Source: Strigamia acuminata
Taxonomy: Eukaryota; Arthropoda; Chilopoda; Geophilomorpha; Linotaeniidae
NCBI GenBank assembly: GCA_949358305.1
Contig: OX442316.1
Location: 19,220,001 to 19,284,000 of the forward strand
Length of the DNA stretch: 64,000 nt
Direction of reading: 5' to 3'
The notes beneath the pieces are model-generated. The model saw only the letters and a list, made by a program, of their open reading frames with translations. It was not told the DNA's origin and ran no database searches. The first letter of the stretch is position 1, and each line of letters begins with the position of its first letter. Both the position numbers and the translations under genes were made by a program. Of the stretch, positions 11,444 to 20,393 are shown piece after piece.

Positions 11444-11624
11444 GTTGGAAATGGAAATTGAATTTGAAAATGGAGTAATTATTTATTCTGAATTGTTTTG
11501 CAGGCATTGCTTCTCTACTTAGGTTCTGGAGGTTCAAATTTAATCTACGATCATCAGTTGCTCCCGTTCACCTCTACATCGTTTTACTATAAGTGTTATT
11601 TTATTTGTTACTAGTCGTTTCTTC

Positions 11625-14600
11625 TCTCACTCGTTTATTTTCTCTTCGCTTCTATCGCTCGTTTCTTTTCTCTTCTATCGCTCGTGTCTTTTCTCTTCTA
11701 TCGCTCGTGTCTTTTCTCTTCTATCGCTCGTTTCTTTTCTCTTCTATCGCTCGTGTCTTTTCTTTTCTATCGCTCGTGTCTTTTCTCTTCTATCGCTCGT
11801 TTCTTTTCTCTTTTATCGCTCGTTTCTTTTCTCTTCTATCGCTCGTTTCTTTTCTCTTCTATCGCTCGTGTCTTTTCTCTTCTATCGCTCGTGTCTTTTC
11901 TCTTCTATCGCTCGTTTCTTTTCTCTTTTATCGCTCGTTTCTTTTCTCTTCTATCGCTCGTTTCTTTTCTCTTCTATCGCTCGTTTCTTTTCTCTTCTAT
12001 CGCTCGTTTCTTTTCTCTTCTATCGCTCGTGTCTTTTCTCTTCTATCGCTCGTGTCTTTTCTCTTCTATCGCTCGTTTCTTTTCTCTTCTATCGCTCGTT
12101 TCTTTTCTCTTCTATCGCTCGTTTCTTTTCTCTTCTATCGCTCGTTTCTTTTCTCTTCTATCGCTCGTTTCTTTTCTTTTCTATCGCTCGTGTCTTTTCT
12201 CTTCTATCGCTCGTGTCTTTTCTCTTCTATCGCTCGTTTCTTTTCTCTTTTATCGCTCGTGTCTTTTCTCTTCTATCGCTCGTGTCTTTTCTCTTCTATC
12301 GCTCGTTTCTTTTCTCTTCTATCGCTCGTTTCTTTTCTCTTCTATCGCTCGTTTCTTTTCTCTTCTATCGCTCGTTTCTTTTCTCTTTTATCGCTCGTTT
12401 CTTTTCTTTTCTATCGCTCGTGTCTTTTCTCTTCTATCGCTCGTGTCTTTTCTCTTCTATCGCTCGTTTCTTTTCTCTTTTATCGCTCGTTTCTTTTCTC
12501 TTCTATCGCTCGTGTCTTTTCTCTTCTATCGCTCGTGTCTTTTCTCTTCTATCGCTCGTTTCTTTTCTCTTTTATCGCTCGTTTCTTTTCTCTTCTATCG
12601 CTCGTTTCTTTTCTCTTCTATCGCTCGTTTCTTTTCTCTTCTATCGCTCGTTTCTTTTCTCTTCTATCGCTCGTGTCTTTTCTCTTCTATCGCTCGTGTC
12701 TTTTCTCTTCTATCGCTCGTTTCTTTTCTCTTCTATCGCTCGTTTCTTTTCTCTTCTATCGCTCGTTTCTTTTCTCTTCTATCGCTCGTTTCTTTTCTCT
12801 TCTATCGCTCGTTTCTTTTCTCTTTTATCGCTCGTTTCTTTTCTCTTCTATCGCTCGTTTCTTTTCTCTTCTATCGCTCGTTTCTTTTCTCTTCTATCGC
12901 TCGTGTCTTTTCTCTTCTATCGCTCGTGTCTTTTCTCTTCTATCGCTCGTTTCTTTTCTCTTCTATCGCTCGTTTCTTTTCTCTTCTATCGCTCGTTTCT
13001 TTTCTCTTCTATCGCTCGTTTCTTTTCTCTTCTATCGCTCGTTTCTTTTCTCTTCTCTCGCTCGTTTCTTTTCTCTTCTATCGCTCGTTTCTTTTCTCTT
13101 CTATCGCTCGTGTCTTTTCTCTTCTATCGCTCGTGTCTTTTCTCTTCTATCGCTCGTTTCTTTTCTCTTCTATCGCTCGTGTCTTTTCTCTTCTATCGCT
13201 CGTTTCTTTTCTCTTCTATCGCTCGTTTCTTTTCTCTTCTCTCGCTCGTTTCTTTTCTCTTCTATCGCTCGTTTCTTTTCTCTTCTATCGCTCGTGTCTT
13301 TTCTCTTCTATCGCTCGTGTCTTTTCTCTTCTATCGCTCGTTTCTTTTCTCTTTTATCGCTCGTTTCTCTTCGCTTCTATCGCTCGTTTCTTTTCTCTTC
13401 TCTCGCTCGTTTCTTTTCTCTTCTCTCGCTCGTTTCTTTTCTCTTCTATCGCTCGTTTCTTTTCTCTTCTATCGCTCGTTTCTTTTCTCTTCTATCGCTC
13501 GTGTCTTTTCTCTTCTATCGCTCGTGTCTTTTCTCTTCTATCGCTCGTTTCTTTTCTCTTTTATCGCTCGTTTCTCTTCGCTTCTATCGCTCGTTTCTTT
13601 TCTCTTCTATCGCTCGTTTCTTTTCTCTTCTATCGCTCGTGTCTTTTTTCTTCTATCGCTCGTGTCTTTTCTCTTCTATCGCTCGTTTCTTTTCTCTTTT
13701 ATCGCTCGTGTCTTTTCTCTTCTATCGCTCGTGTCTTTTCTCTTCTATCGCTCGTTTCTTTTCTCTTTTATCGCTCGTTTCTCTTCGCTTCTATCGCTCG
13801 TTTCTTTTCTCTTCTATCGCTCGTGTCTTTTCTCTTCTATCGCTCGTTTCTTTTCTCTTTTATCGCTCGTGTCTTTTCTCTTCTATCGCTCGTGTCTTTT
13901 CTCTTCTATCGCTCGTTTCTTTTCTCTTTTATCGCTCGTTTCTCTTCGCTTCTATCGCTCGTTTCTTTTCTCTTCTATCGCTCGTTTCTTTTCTCTTCTA
14001 TCGCTCGTGTCTTTTCTCTTCTATCGCTCGTGTCTTTTCTCTTCTATCGCTCGTGTCTTTTCTCTTCTATCGCTCGTGTCTTTTCTCTTCTATCGCTCGT
14101 GTCTTTTCTCTTCTATCGCTCGTTTCTTTTCTCTTTTATCGCTCGTTTCTCTTCGCTTCTATCGCTCGTTTCTTTTCTCTTCTATCGCTCGTTTCTTTTC
14201 TCTTCTATCGCTCGTTTCTTTTCTCTTCTATCGCTCGTGTCTTTTCTCTTCTATCGCTCGTGTCTTTTCTCTTCTATCGCTCGTGTCTTTTCTCTTCTAT
14301 CGCTCGTTTCTTTTCTCTTCTATCGCTCGTGTCTTTTCTCTTCTATCGCTCGTGTCTTTTCTCTTCTATCGCTCGTTTCTTTTCTCTTTTATCGCTCGTT
14401 TCTCTTCGCTTCTATCGCTCGTTTCTTTTCTCTTCTATCGCTCGTTTCTTTTCTCTTCTATCGCTCGTGTCTTTTCTCTTCTATCGCTCGTGTCTTTTCT
14501 CTTCTATCGCTCGTTTCTTTTCTCTTTTATCGCTCGTGTCTTTTCTCTTCTATCGCTCGTGTCTTTTCTCTTCTATCGCTCGTTTCTTTTCTCTTTTATC

Positions 14601-14880
14601 GCTCGTTTCTCTTCGCTTCTATCGCTCGTTTCTTTTCTCTTCTATCGCTCGTTTCTTTTCTCTTCTATCGCTCGTGTCTTTTCTCTTCTATCGCTCGTGT
14701 CTTTTCTCTTCTATCGCTCGTTTCTTTTCTCTTTTATCGCTCGTGTCTTTTCTCTTCTATCGCTCGTTTCTTTTCTCTTCTATCGCTCGTTTCTTTTCTC
14801 TTCTATCGCTCGTTTCTTTTCTCTTCTCTCGCTCGTTTCTTTTCTCTTCTCTCGCTCGTTTCTTTTCTCTTCTCTCGTTT
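11625..14880. repeat. 23-bp satellite, about 141 copies, with 207-bp higher-order units
   Basis: The unit is CGTTTCTTTTCTCTTCTATCGCT. Variants have G at the fourth base, TTTTATCG for TTCTATCG, CTCTCG, or a CTCTTCGCTTC form. Because 23 is not a multiple of three and the unit lacks stops, all three plus frames stay open for over 1000 codons; this is not evidence of a protein. The CTCTTCGCTTC marker recurs at 13372, 13579, 13786, 13947, 14154, 14407 and 14614, spacings of 207, 207, 161, 207, 253 and 207. That is a 9-unit higher-order repeat with 7- and 11-unit variants, as unequal exchange would give. Confidence 0.95.
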
Positions 14881-15058
14881 CTCTTCTCACAATTATCTTG
14901 TATTTTTTTATATTTATAATGGAATTAAAGTTTTAATTTATTTTTCGATAGTCTGTTTAATTTTATTTTATAATATTATAAAAAAAATAAAAATACCGCC
15001 ATCTGGTGGCAAACACACGAACTAATGTAAGAATGAAATTTCTATGAGTTCTTGTCAT

Positions 15059-15078
15059 CGCCACCAGAGGGCGCTGCT
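15059..15078 (+). promoter_or_regulatory. CTCF-like motif
   Basis: CGCCACCAGAGGGCGCTGCT matches the bilaterian CTCF core CCASYAGRKGGCRS at each core position I can compare. CTCF is a zinc-finger protein that anchors chromatin loops and insulators. The mirrored copy lies at 15299-15316. Binding is inferred from motif only. Confidence 0.5.
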
Positions 15079-15150
15079 AAAAAAAAGTGACTGGATCTTC
15101 TGTATATTTTGCCGTGACGTCATATGGCGTCATATTACGTCATCGTAATA

Positions 15151-15171
15151 CCGCCACCAGATGGCGCTGTT
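15151..15171 (+). promoter_or_regulatory. CTCF-like motif (AGATGGCGC form)
   Basis: CCGCCACCAGATGGCGCTGT is the A-G-A-T-G-G-C-G-C form known from insect CTCF sites. It sits on the left arm next to the axis. The facing copy at 15209-15225 is the near-palindrome GCGCCACCTGGTGGCGGT. Confidence 0.5.
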
Positions 15172-15298
15172 AAAAAAAGTGAGTGAATCAAAAATATATA
15201 TTTGGTTGCGCCACCTGGTGGCGGTATTACGATGACGTCATATGACACCATATGACGTCACGGCAAAATATACAGAAGATCCAGTCACTTTTTTTTAG

Positions 15299-15316
15299 CA
15301 GCGCCCTCTGGTGGCA
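15299..15316 (-). promoter_or_regulatory. CTCF-like motif, mirrored copy
   Basis: GCAGCGCCCTCTGGTGGC is the reverse complement of the motif at 15059-15078, at about the same distance from the hairpin axis. The two strong sites therefore face one another. Confidence 0.5.
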
Positions 15317-15361
15317 ATGACAAGAACTAATAGAAATTTTATTCTACATTAGTTCGTGTTT

Positions 15362-15412
15362 TTGCCACCAGGTGGCGTTATTTTTAGTTTGCGCTTTCGC
15401 CACCAGATAGCG
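15362..15412 (+). promoter_or_regulatory. two further CTCF-like motifs
   Basis: GCCACCAGGTGGCG at about 15364-15377 and GCCACCAGATAGCG at about 15400-15413. A reverse-oriented CGCCATCTGGTGGC lies at 14998-15010 on the left arm. With the preceding sites this makes about seven related motifs in 420 bp. Confidence 0.4.
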
Positions 15413-15489
15413 TCATTTTTAGTTTTTTTTATAATACTTCAAAATAAAATTAAACACACTATCCAATAAAAAAAAAAAATTTAATTCCA

Positions 15490-15830
15490 AAAAAAAAAAC
15501 GAGCGAGCGAGAGAAGAGAAACGAAACGAAACGAGAAGAAAAATGAGTGAGAAGAAACAACGAATAAGAGAAGAAAAACGAGTGAAAGAATAAAAACAAG
15601 TGGGAGCAGAAAAACAACGAGTGAGAGCAGATAAACAACGAATGAGAAAAGAAAAACGAGCGAGAAGAAAATCGAGTGAGAGAAGAAACACCGAATAAGA
15701 GAAGAAACACAACGAATAAGAGGAGAAAAACAACGAGTGAAAGAAGAAAAACGAGTGAAAGAAGATAAACGAGTGAGAGCACAAAAACCACAAGTGAGGA
15801 GAAAAACAAGAGAAAGAATAAAATGGAATG
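15490..15830. repeat. minus-orientation remnant of the 23-bp satellite, degenerate
   Basis: Purine-rich GAGCGAGAGAAGAGAAACGA and ACGAGTGAGAGAAGAAAAAC repeats are diverged reverse-complement relatives of the 11.6-14.9 kb array. They lie symmetrically on the other side of the hairpin. The minus-strand open frames here are low-complexity by-products. Confidence 0.7.
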
Positions 15831-15957
15831 GAAATAAAGATAAAATGCCTAGTGTTTGATACATTTTTTTAAGCAAAAAAACTAACAATTTTTTAATTCC
15901 TGCTGATACTAATTCCGCACACTTGTTAGGATATTAAATTAACAACAATTGTTGCGT

Positions 15958-16046
15958 TTATCCATTGGCCGTGTAAGCTTCCTTCCTGCAGTATTCTGAC
16001 ACGATGTTGAACCGCTCGTCTCCAGCTCCACGCATTTTGTTATCGT
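15958..16046 (-). CDS. terminal exon of the EGF-rich gene (candidate)
   Basis: After a TTTCAG acceptor the exon encodes DNKMRGAGDERFNIVSEYCR and a few more residues, ending at TAA (15958-15960). It is the first coding-like block downstream of the EGF exon 19313-19438 on the same strand, across the satellite-filled intron. It shows loose similarity to the EGF-like exon 11333-11443 in the mirrored arm (D-x-N and A-G at the same positions), but most cysteines are missing. It could be a degenerate EGF exon or a genuine C-terminus. Confidence 0.35.
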
Positions 16047-16149
16047 CTGAAATAAAGAGTTTTAAGAGTTAAAAAATTGAAATCTTTCATTTTTGCTCAT
16101 GTTTTATTGTTCATGTTTTATCGTAGATGAAATTTGAACATCCAGAACC

Positions 16150-19100
16150 TAAGTTGGAATTTATGCGAAGGTAAAAGACTTTTCTTCTGGATGTTCGCCT
16201 GTAGCTCTGCAATGGAGCCAGATAGGCATACTCATGCGATAATTAAACAATTTTTTAAATCATTTCACGTCGATTGGGCCTATTTCCGGCACATTTCAAT
16301 TTTTGGCCGATTTTAGCCATTTCTCCATAGGTTAGCCTTTGGGTTTTTGCTAAAATCGTCCAAAATTGAAAATTTGCCGGAAATAAGCCCAATCGACGTG
16401 AAATGACGTAAAAAATTGTTTAATTATCGCATGAGTATGCCTATCTGGCTCCATTGCAGAGCTACAGGCAAAAAACCGGAAGAAAAGTCTTTGGAGAAGT
16501 CTGTTTTTGGCCGATAACTCGGCAAAGGAGCCAGATAGACATACTCATGCGATAATTAAACGATTTTTTAAGTCATTTCACGTCGATTGGGCCTATTTCC
16601 GGCACATTTCAATTTTTGGCCGATTTTAGCCATTTCTCCATAGGTTAGCCTTTGGGTTTTTGCTAAAATCGTCCAAAATTGAAAATTTGCCGGAAATAAG
16701 CCCAATCGACGTGAAATGACGTAAAAAATTGTTTAATTATCGCATGAGTATGCCTATCTGGCTCCATTGCAGAGCTACAGGCAAAAAACCGGAAGAAAAG
16801 TCTTTGGAGAAGTCTGTTTTTGGCCGATAACTCGGCAAAGGAGCCAGATAGACATACTCATGCGATAATTAAACAATTTTTTAAGTCATTTCACGTCGAT
16901 TGGGCCTATTTCCGGCACTTTTCAATTTTTGGCCGATTTTAGCCATTTCTCCATAGGTTAGCCTTTGGGTTTTTGCTAAAATCGTCCAAAATTGAAAATT
17001 TGCCGGAAATAGGCCCAATCGACGTGAAATGACGTAAAAAATTGTTTAATTATCGCATGAGTATGCCTATCTGGCTCCATTGCAGAGCTACAGGCAAAAA
17101 ACCGGAAGAAAAGTCTTTGGAGAAGTCTGTTTTTGGCCGATAACTCGGCAAAGGAGCCAGATAGACATACTCATGCGATAATTAAACGATTTTTTAAGTC
17201 ATTTCACGTCGATTGGGCCTATTTCCGGCACTTTTCAATTTTTGGCCGATTTTAGCCATTTCTCCATAGGTTAGCCTTTGGGTTTTTGCTAAAATCGTCC
17301 AAAATTGAAAATTTGCCGGAAATAAGCCCAATCGACGTGAAATGACGTAAAAAATTGTTTAATTATCGCATGAGTATGCCTATCTGGCTCCATTGCAGAG
17401 CTACAGGCAAAAAACCGGAAGAAAAGTCTTTGGAGAAGTCTGTTTTTGGCCGATAACTCGGCAAAGGAGCCAGATAGACATACTCATGCGATAATTAAAC
17501 AATTTTTTAAGTCATTTCACGTCGATTGGGCCTATTTCCGGCACTTTTCAATTTTTGGCCGATTTTAGCCATTTCTCCATAGGTTAGCCTTTGGGTTTTT
17601 GCTAAAATCGTCCAAAATTGAAAATTTGCCGGAAATAGGCCCAATCGACGTGAAATGACGTAAAAAATTGTTTAATTATCGCATGAGTATGCCTATCTGG
17701 CTCCATTGCAGAGCTACAGGCAAAAAACCGGAAGAAAAGTCTTTGGAGAAGTCTGTTTTTGGCCGATAACTCGGCAAAGGAGCCAGATAGACATACTCAT
17801 GCGATAATTAAACGATTTTTTAAGTCATTTCACGTCGATTGGGCCTATTTCCGGCACTTTTCAATTTTTGGCCGATTTTAGCCATTTCTCCATAGGTTAG
17901 CCTTTGGGTTTTTGCTAAAATCGTCCAAAATTGAAAATTTGCCGGAAATAAGCCCAATCGACGTGAAATGACGTAAAAAATTGTTTAATTATCGCATGAG
18001 TATGCCTATCTGGCTCCATTGCAGAGCTACAGGCAAAAAACCGGAAGAAAAGTCTTTGGAGAAGTCTGTTTTTGGCCGATAACTCGGCAAAGGAGCCAGA
18101 TAGACATACTCATGCGATAATTAAACAATTTTTTAAGTCATTTCACGTCGATTGGGCCTATTTCCGGCACTTTTCAATTTTTGGCCGATTTTAGCCATTT
18201 CTCCATAGGTTAGCCTTTGGGTTTTTGCTAAAATCGTCCAAAATTGAAAATTTGCCGGAAATAGGCCCAATCGACGTGAAATGACGTAAAAAATTGTTTA
18301 ATTATCGCATGAGTATGCCTATCTGGCTCCATTGCAGAGCTACAGGCAAAAAACCGGAAGAAAAGTCTTTGGAGAAGTCTGTTTTTGGCCGATAACTCGG
18401 CAAAGGAGCCAGATAGACATACTCATGCGATAATTAAACGATTTTTTAAGTCATTTCACGTCGATTGGGCCTATTTCCGGCACTTTTCAATTTTTGGCCG
18501 ATTTTAGCCATTTCTCCATAGGTTAGCCTTTGGGTTTTTGCTAAAATCGTCCAAAATTGAAAATTTGCCGGAAATAAGCCCAATCGACGTGAAATGACGT
18601 AAAAAATTGTTTAATTATCGCATGAGTATGCCTATCTGGCTCCATTGCAGAGCTACAGGCAAAAAACCGGAAGAAAAGTCTTTGGAGAAGTCTGTTTTTG
18701 GCCGATAACTCGGCAAAGGAGCCAGATAGACATACTCATGCGATAATTAAACAATTTTTTAAGTCATTTCACGTCGATTGGGCCTATTTCCGGCACTTTT
18801 CAATTTTTGGCCGATTTTAGCCATTTCTCCATAGGTTAGCCTTTGGGTTTTTGCTAAAATCGTCCAAAATTGAAAATTTGCCGGAAATAGGCCCAATCGA
18901 CGTGAAATGACGTAAAAAATTGTTTAATTATCGCATGAGTATGCCTATCTGGCTCCATTGCAGAGCTACAGGCAAAAAACCGGAAGAAAAGTCTTTGGAG
19001 AAGTCTGTATTTGGCCGATAACTCGGCAAAGGAGCCAGATAGACATACTCATGCGATAATTAAACGATTTTTTAAGTCATTTCACGTCGATTGGGCCTAT

Positions 19101-19300
19101 TTCCGGCACTTTTCAATTTTTGGCCGATTTTAGCCATTTCTCCATAGGTTAGCCTTTGGGTTTTTGCTAAAATAGTCCAAAATTGAAAAATTGCCGGAAA
19201 TAGGCCCAATCGACGTGAAATGACGTAAAAAATCGTTTAATTATCGCATGAGTATGCCTATCTGGCTCCATTGCAGAGCTACGGGCGAACATCCGAAAGA
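16150..19300. repeat. 313-bp palindromic satellite, about ten units in dimeric order
   Basis: A marker (TTGGAGAAGTCTG) recurs at 16491, 16804, 17117 and on, every 313 bases. Each monomer is itself an inverted repeat: an ATCGCATGAGTATGCCTATC arm and its complement, separated by the marker. Alternate monomers carry AAACAATTTTTT versus AAACGATTTTTT, and AATAAGCCC versus AATAGGCCC, so the real period is a 626-bp dimer. The first unit begins with the 3' end of the EGF exon plus its donor (near 16158), so the satellite grew out of the intron next to that exon. Confidence 0.93.
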
Positions 19301-19312
19301 AAAGTCTTTTAC

Positions 19313-19438
19313 CTTCGCATAAATTTGTATCAATATTTCTTTCGTGGCCGTCTCTACAAGCGCAAGTGTACGACTCGATTGTGTTTTTGCAAACTCCTTC
19401 CGCACAAATGTTAGTAATCGCATCACATTCATCAATAT
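19313..19438 (-). CDS. calcium-binding EGF-like exon (intact copy)
   Basis: The exon is bounded by ATTAG and GTAAAA signals and encodes one complete cbEGF domain. It starts DIDECDAITNICAEGVCKN, has SYTCACRDGHE in the middle and ends TNLCEGK, with six cysteines in EGF order. The D-x-D-E-C and N..Y pattern indicates Ca2+ binding. It belongs to a secreted or membrane protein of the fibrillin/fibulin/nidogen type. The pseudogenised inverted copy is at 10774-10899. The downstream intron is filled by the 313-bp satellite. Confidence 0.75.
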
Positions 19439-19501
19439 CTAATAAAATGAATAAAAATACGACATCAGTACAGCATATACACAAAATTTAAAAAAATAAA
19501 C

Positions 19502-19930
19502 CTTGGCAGTCGGTGCTATGAATATTTTTTAAAAATCCCGTACAGCATTCCAATTGTCTCGTGCATACCGAGCCGACCAGCTGTGACTGACAATTGTTGT
19601 TATGAATCCTTCGGAAACGATGCCAAGTATGATAATCTAAAAAAAAAAAAATTAAACAATTCCGATATTTAATGAATTAAAAAAAAATACCTGATGCGCA
19701 TCTTCGTCCAGTAAATCCGCACATGCAGGTGCATCGAGTAGGGTCGATGCTACGTCCACCGTTAAGGCACCAATCAGTGCACATTGCTAAAAAAATTAAA
19801 CTATTATTTGGACTTTACATTACTTATATTTTTATCGTATCACGTTCTTCGCAAAATCGTCCAGTAAAACCCGATTTGCAGATACATTTCTGGCGGTTCG
19901 AATTGTGACACCATTGAAGCATTTGATTTC
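19502..19930 (-). CDS. EGF-rich gene, three upstream Cys-rich exons
   Basis: In gene order: about 19930-19838 with an EGF-like core WCHNSNRQKCICKSGFTGRF; 19786-19691 with WCLNGGRSIDPTRCTCMCGF then TGRRC; and 19636-19502 with NCQSQLVGSVCTRQLECCTG. Each is bounded by CTxx/AC splice signals on the plus strand (AG and GT on the minus). The first two are canonical EGF_2-type repeats (C-x-C-x-x-G-F-T-G-R-x-C), seen in tenascin-, Notch- and multimerin-like proteins. The third may be a linker or hybrid domain. They feed into the cbEGF exon at 19438. Start exon and total length are not visible. Confidence 0.55.
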
Positions 19931-19939
19931 GTCGTCAAT

Positions 19940-20393
19940 ATCCATGCAATACCTATGCAACACTACTCTGTATACAACACCTATCTACATGCACAATTGA
20001 TTGGTTTGGTCGAATAGAAAAATGAGAAATGATGTCGCGCGACATTTCGAAGCCATTTGAAAACGAATAAACAATAGATAATAACAAACTAATAATTTAT
20101 TTATGTAAATGTAAACGTTAGTGATTATCGTACTTATCACACTTGTATTTTAATAACAAGAGAAGAAATGGAGAACAAATTGATAACCTTAATTAAGAGT
20201 CAATAAATACAGTCACAAACTCTGTGTCAATCAATTTGGCACTAGGTGCAACCTGCACTCCAAAAATGAATCGAGTGCACCTAGCGATTTATCACAGTTG
20301 CTCATTTCCGCTTGGTCACAAACTCTGCTTCCGGTATCAAAAAGGAATCCGCGCTTCGTTAGATAAACCAAAACAAAACAAAAAGATGTCATT
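19940..20393. other. intergenic spacer
   Basis: AT-rich. It contains a short inverted motif (AGGTGCAACCTGCACTCC with GAGTGCACCT, about 20245-20285). No gene recognised. Confidence 0.35.

Larger units (their letters stand above)
14940..15470. repeat. long hairpin element at the palindrome axis
   Basis: The left arm (about 14940-15170) and right arm (about 15209-15470) are near-perfect reverse complements around a loop of about 40 bases. Both arms contain CGCCACCAGAKGGCGCTG-type motifs and TGACGTCATATG blocks, spaced identically from the axis. There is no coding frame. It could be a non-autonomous foldback transposon or a structural/insulator element. It separates a 23-bp satellite in plus orientation from a remnant in minus orientation. 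Confidence 0.85.

Noticed and set aside
11593-15025. Three plus-strand open frames of more than 1000 codons (FLFYRSFLFSSIARFFSLLS repeats)
   Set aside because: They are the same 23-bp satellite read in three frames. No start context or unique sequence supports a protein.
15419-15888. Three overlapping minus-strand frames of 116-135 residues rich in F, L and S
   Set aside because: They follow the low-complexity satellite remnant; no domain.
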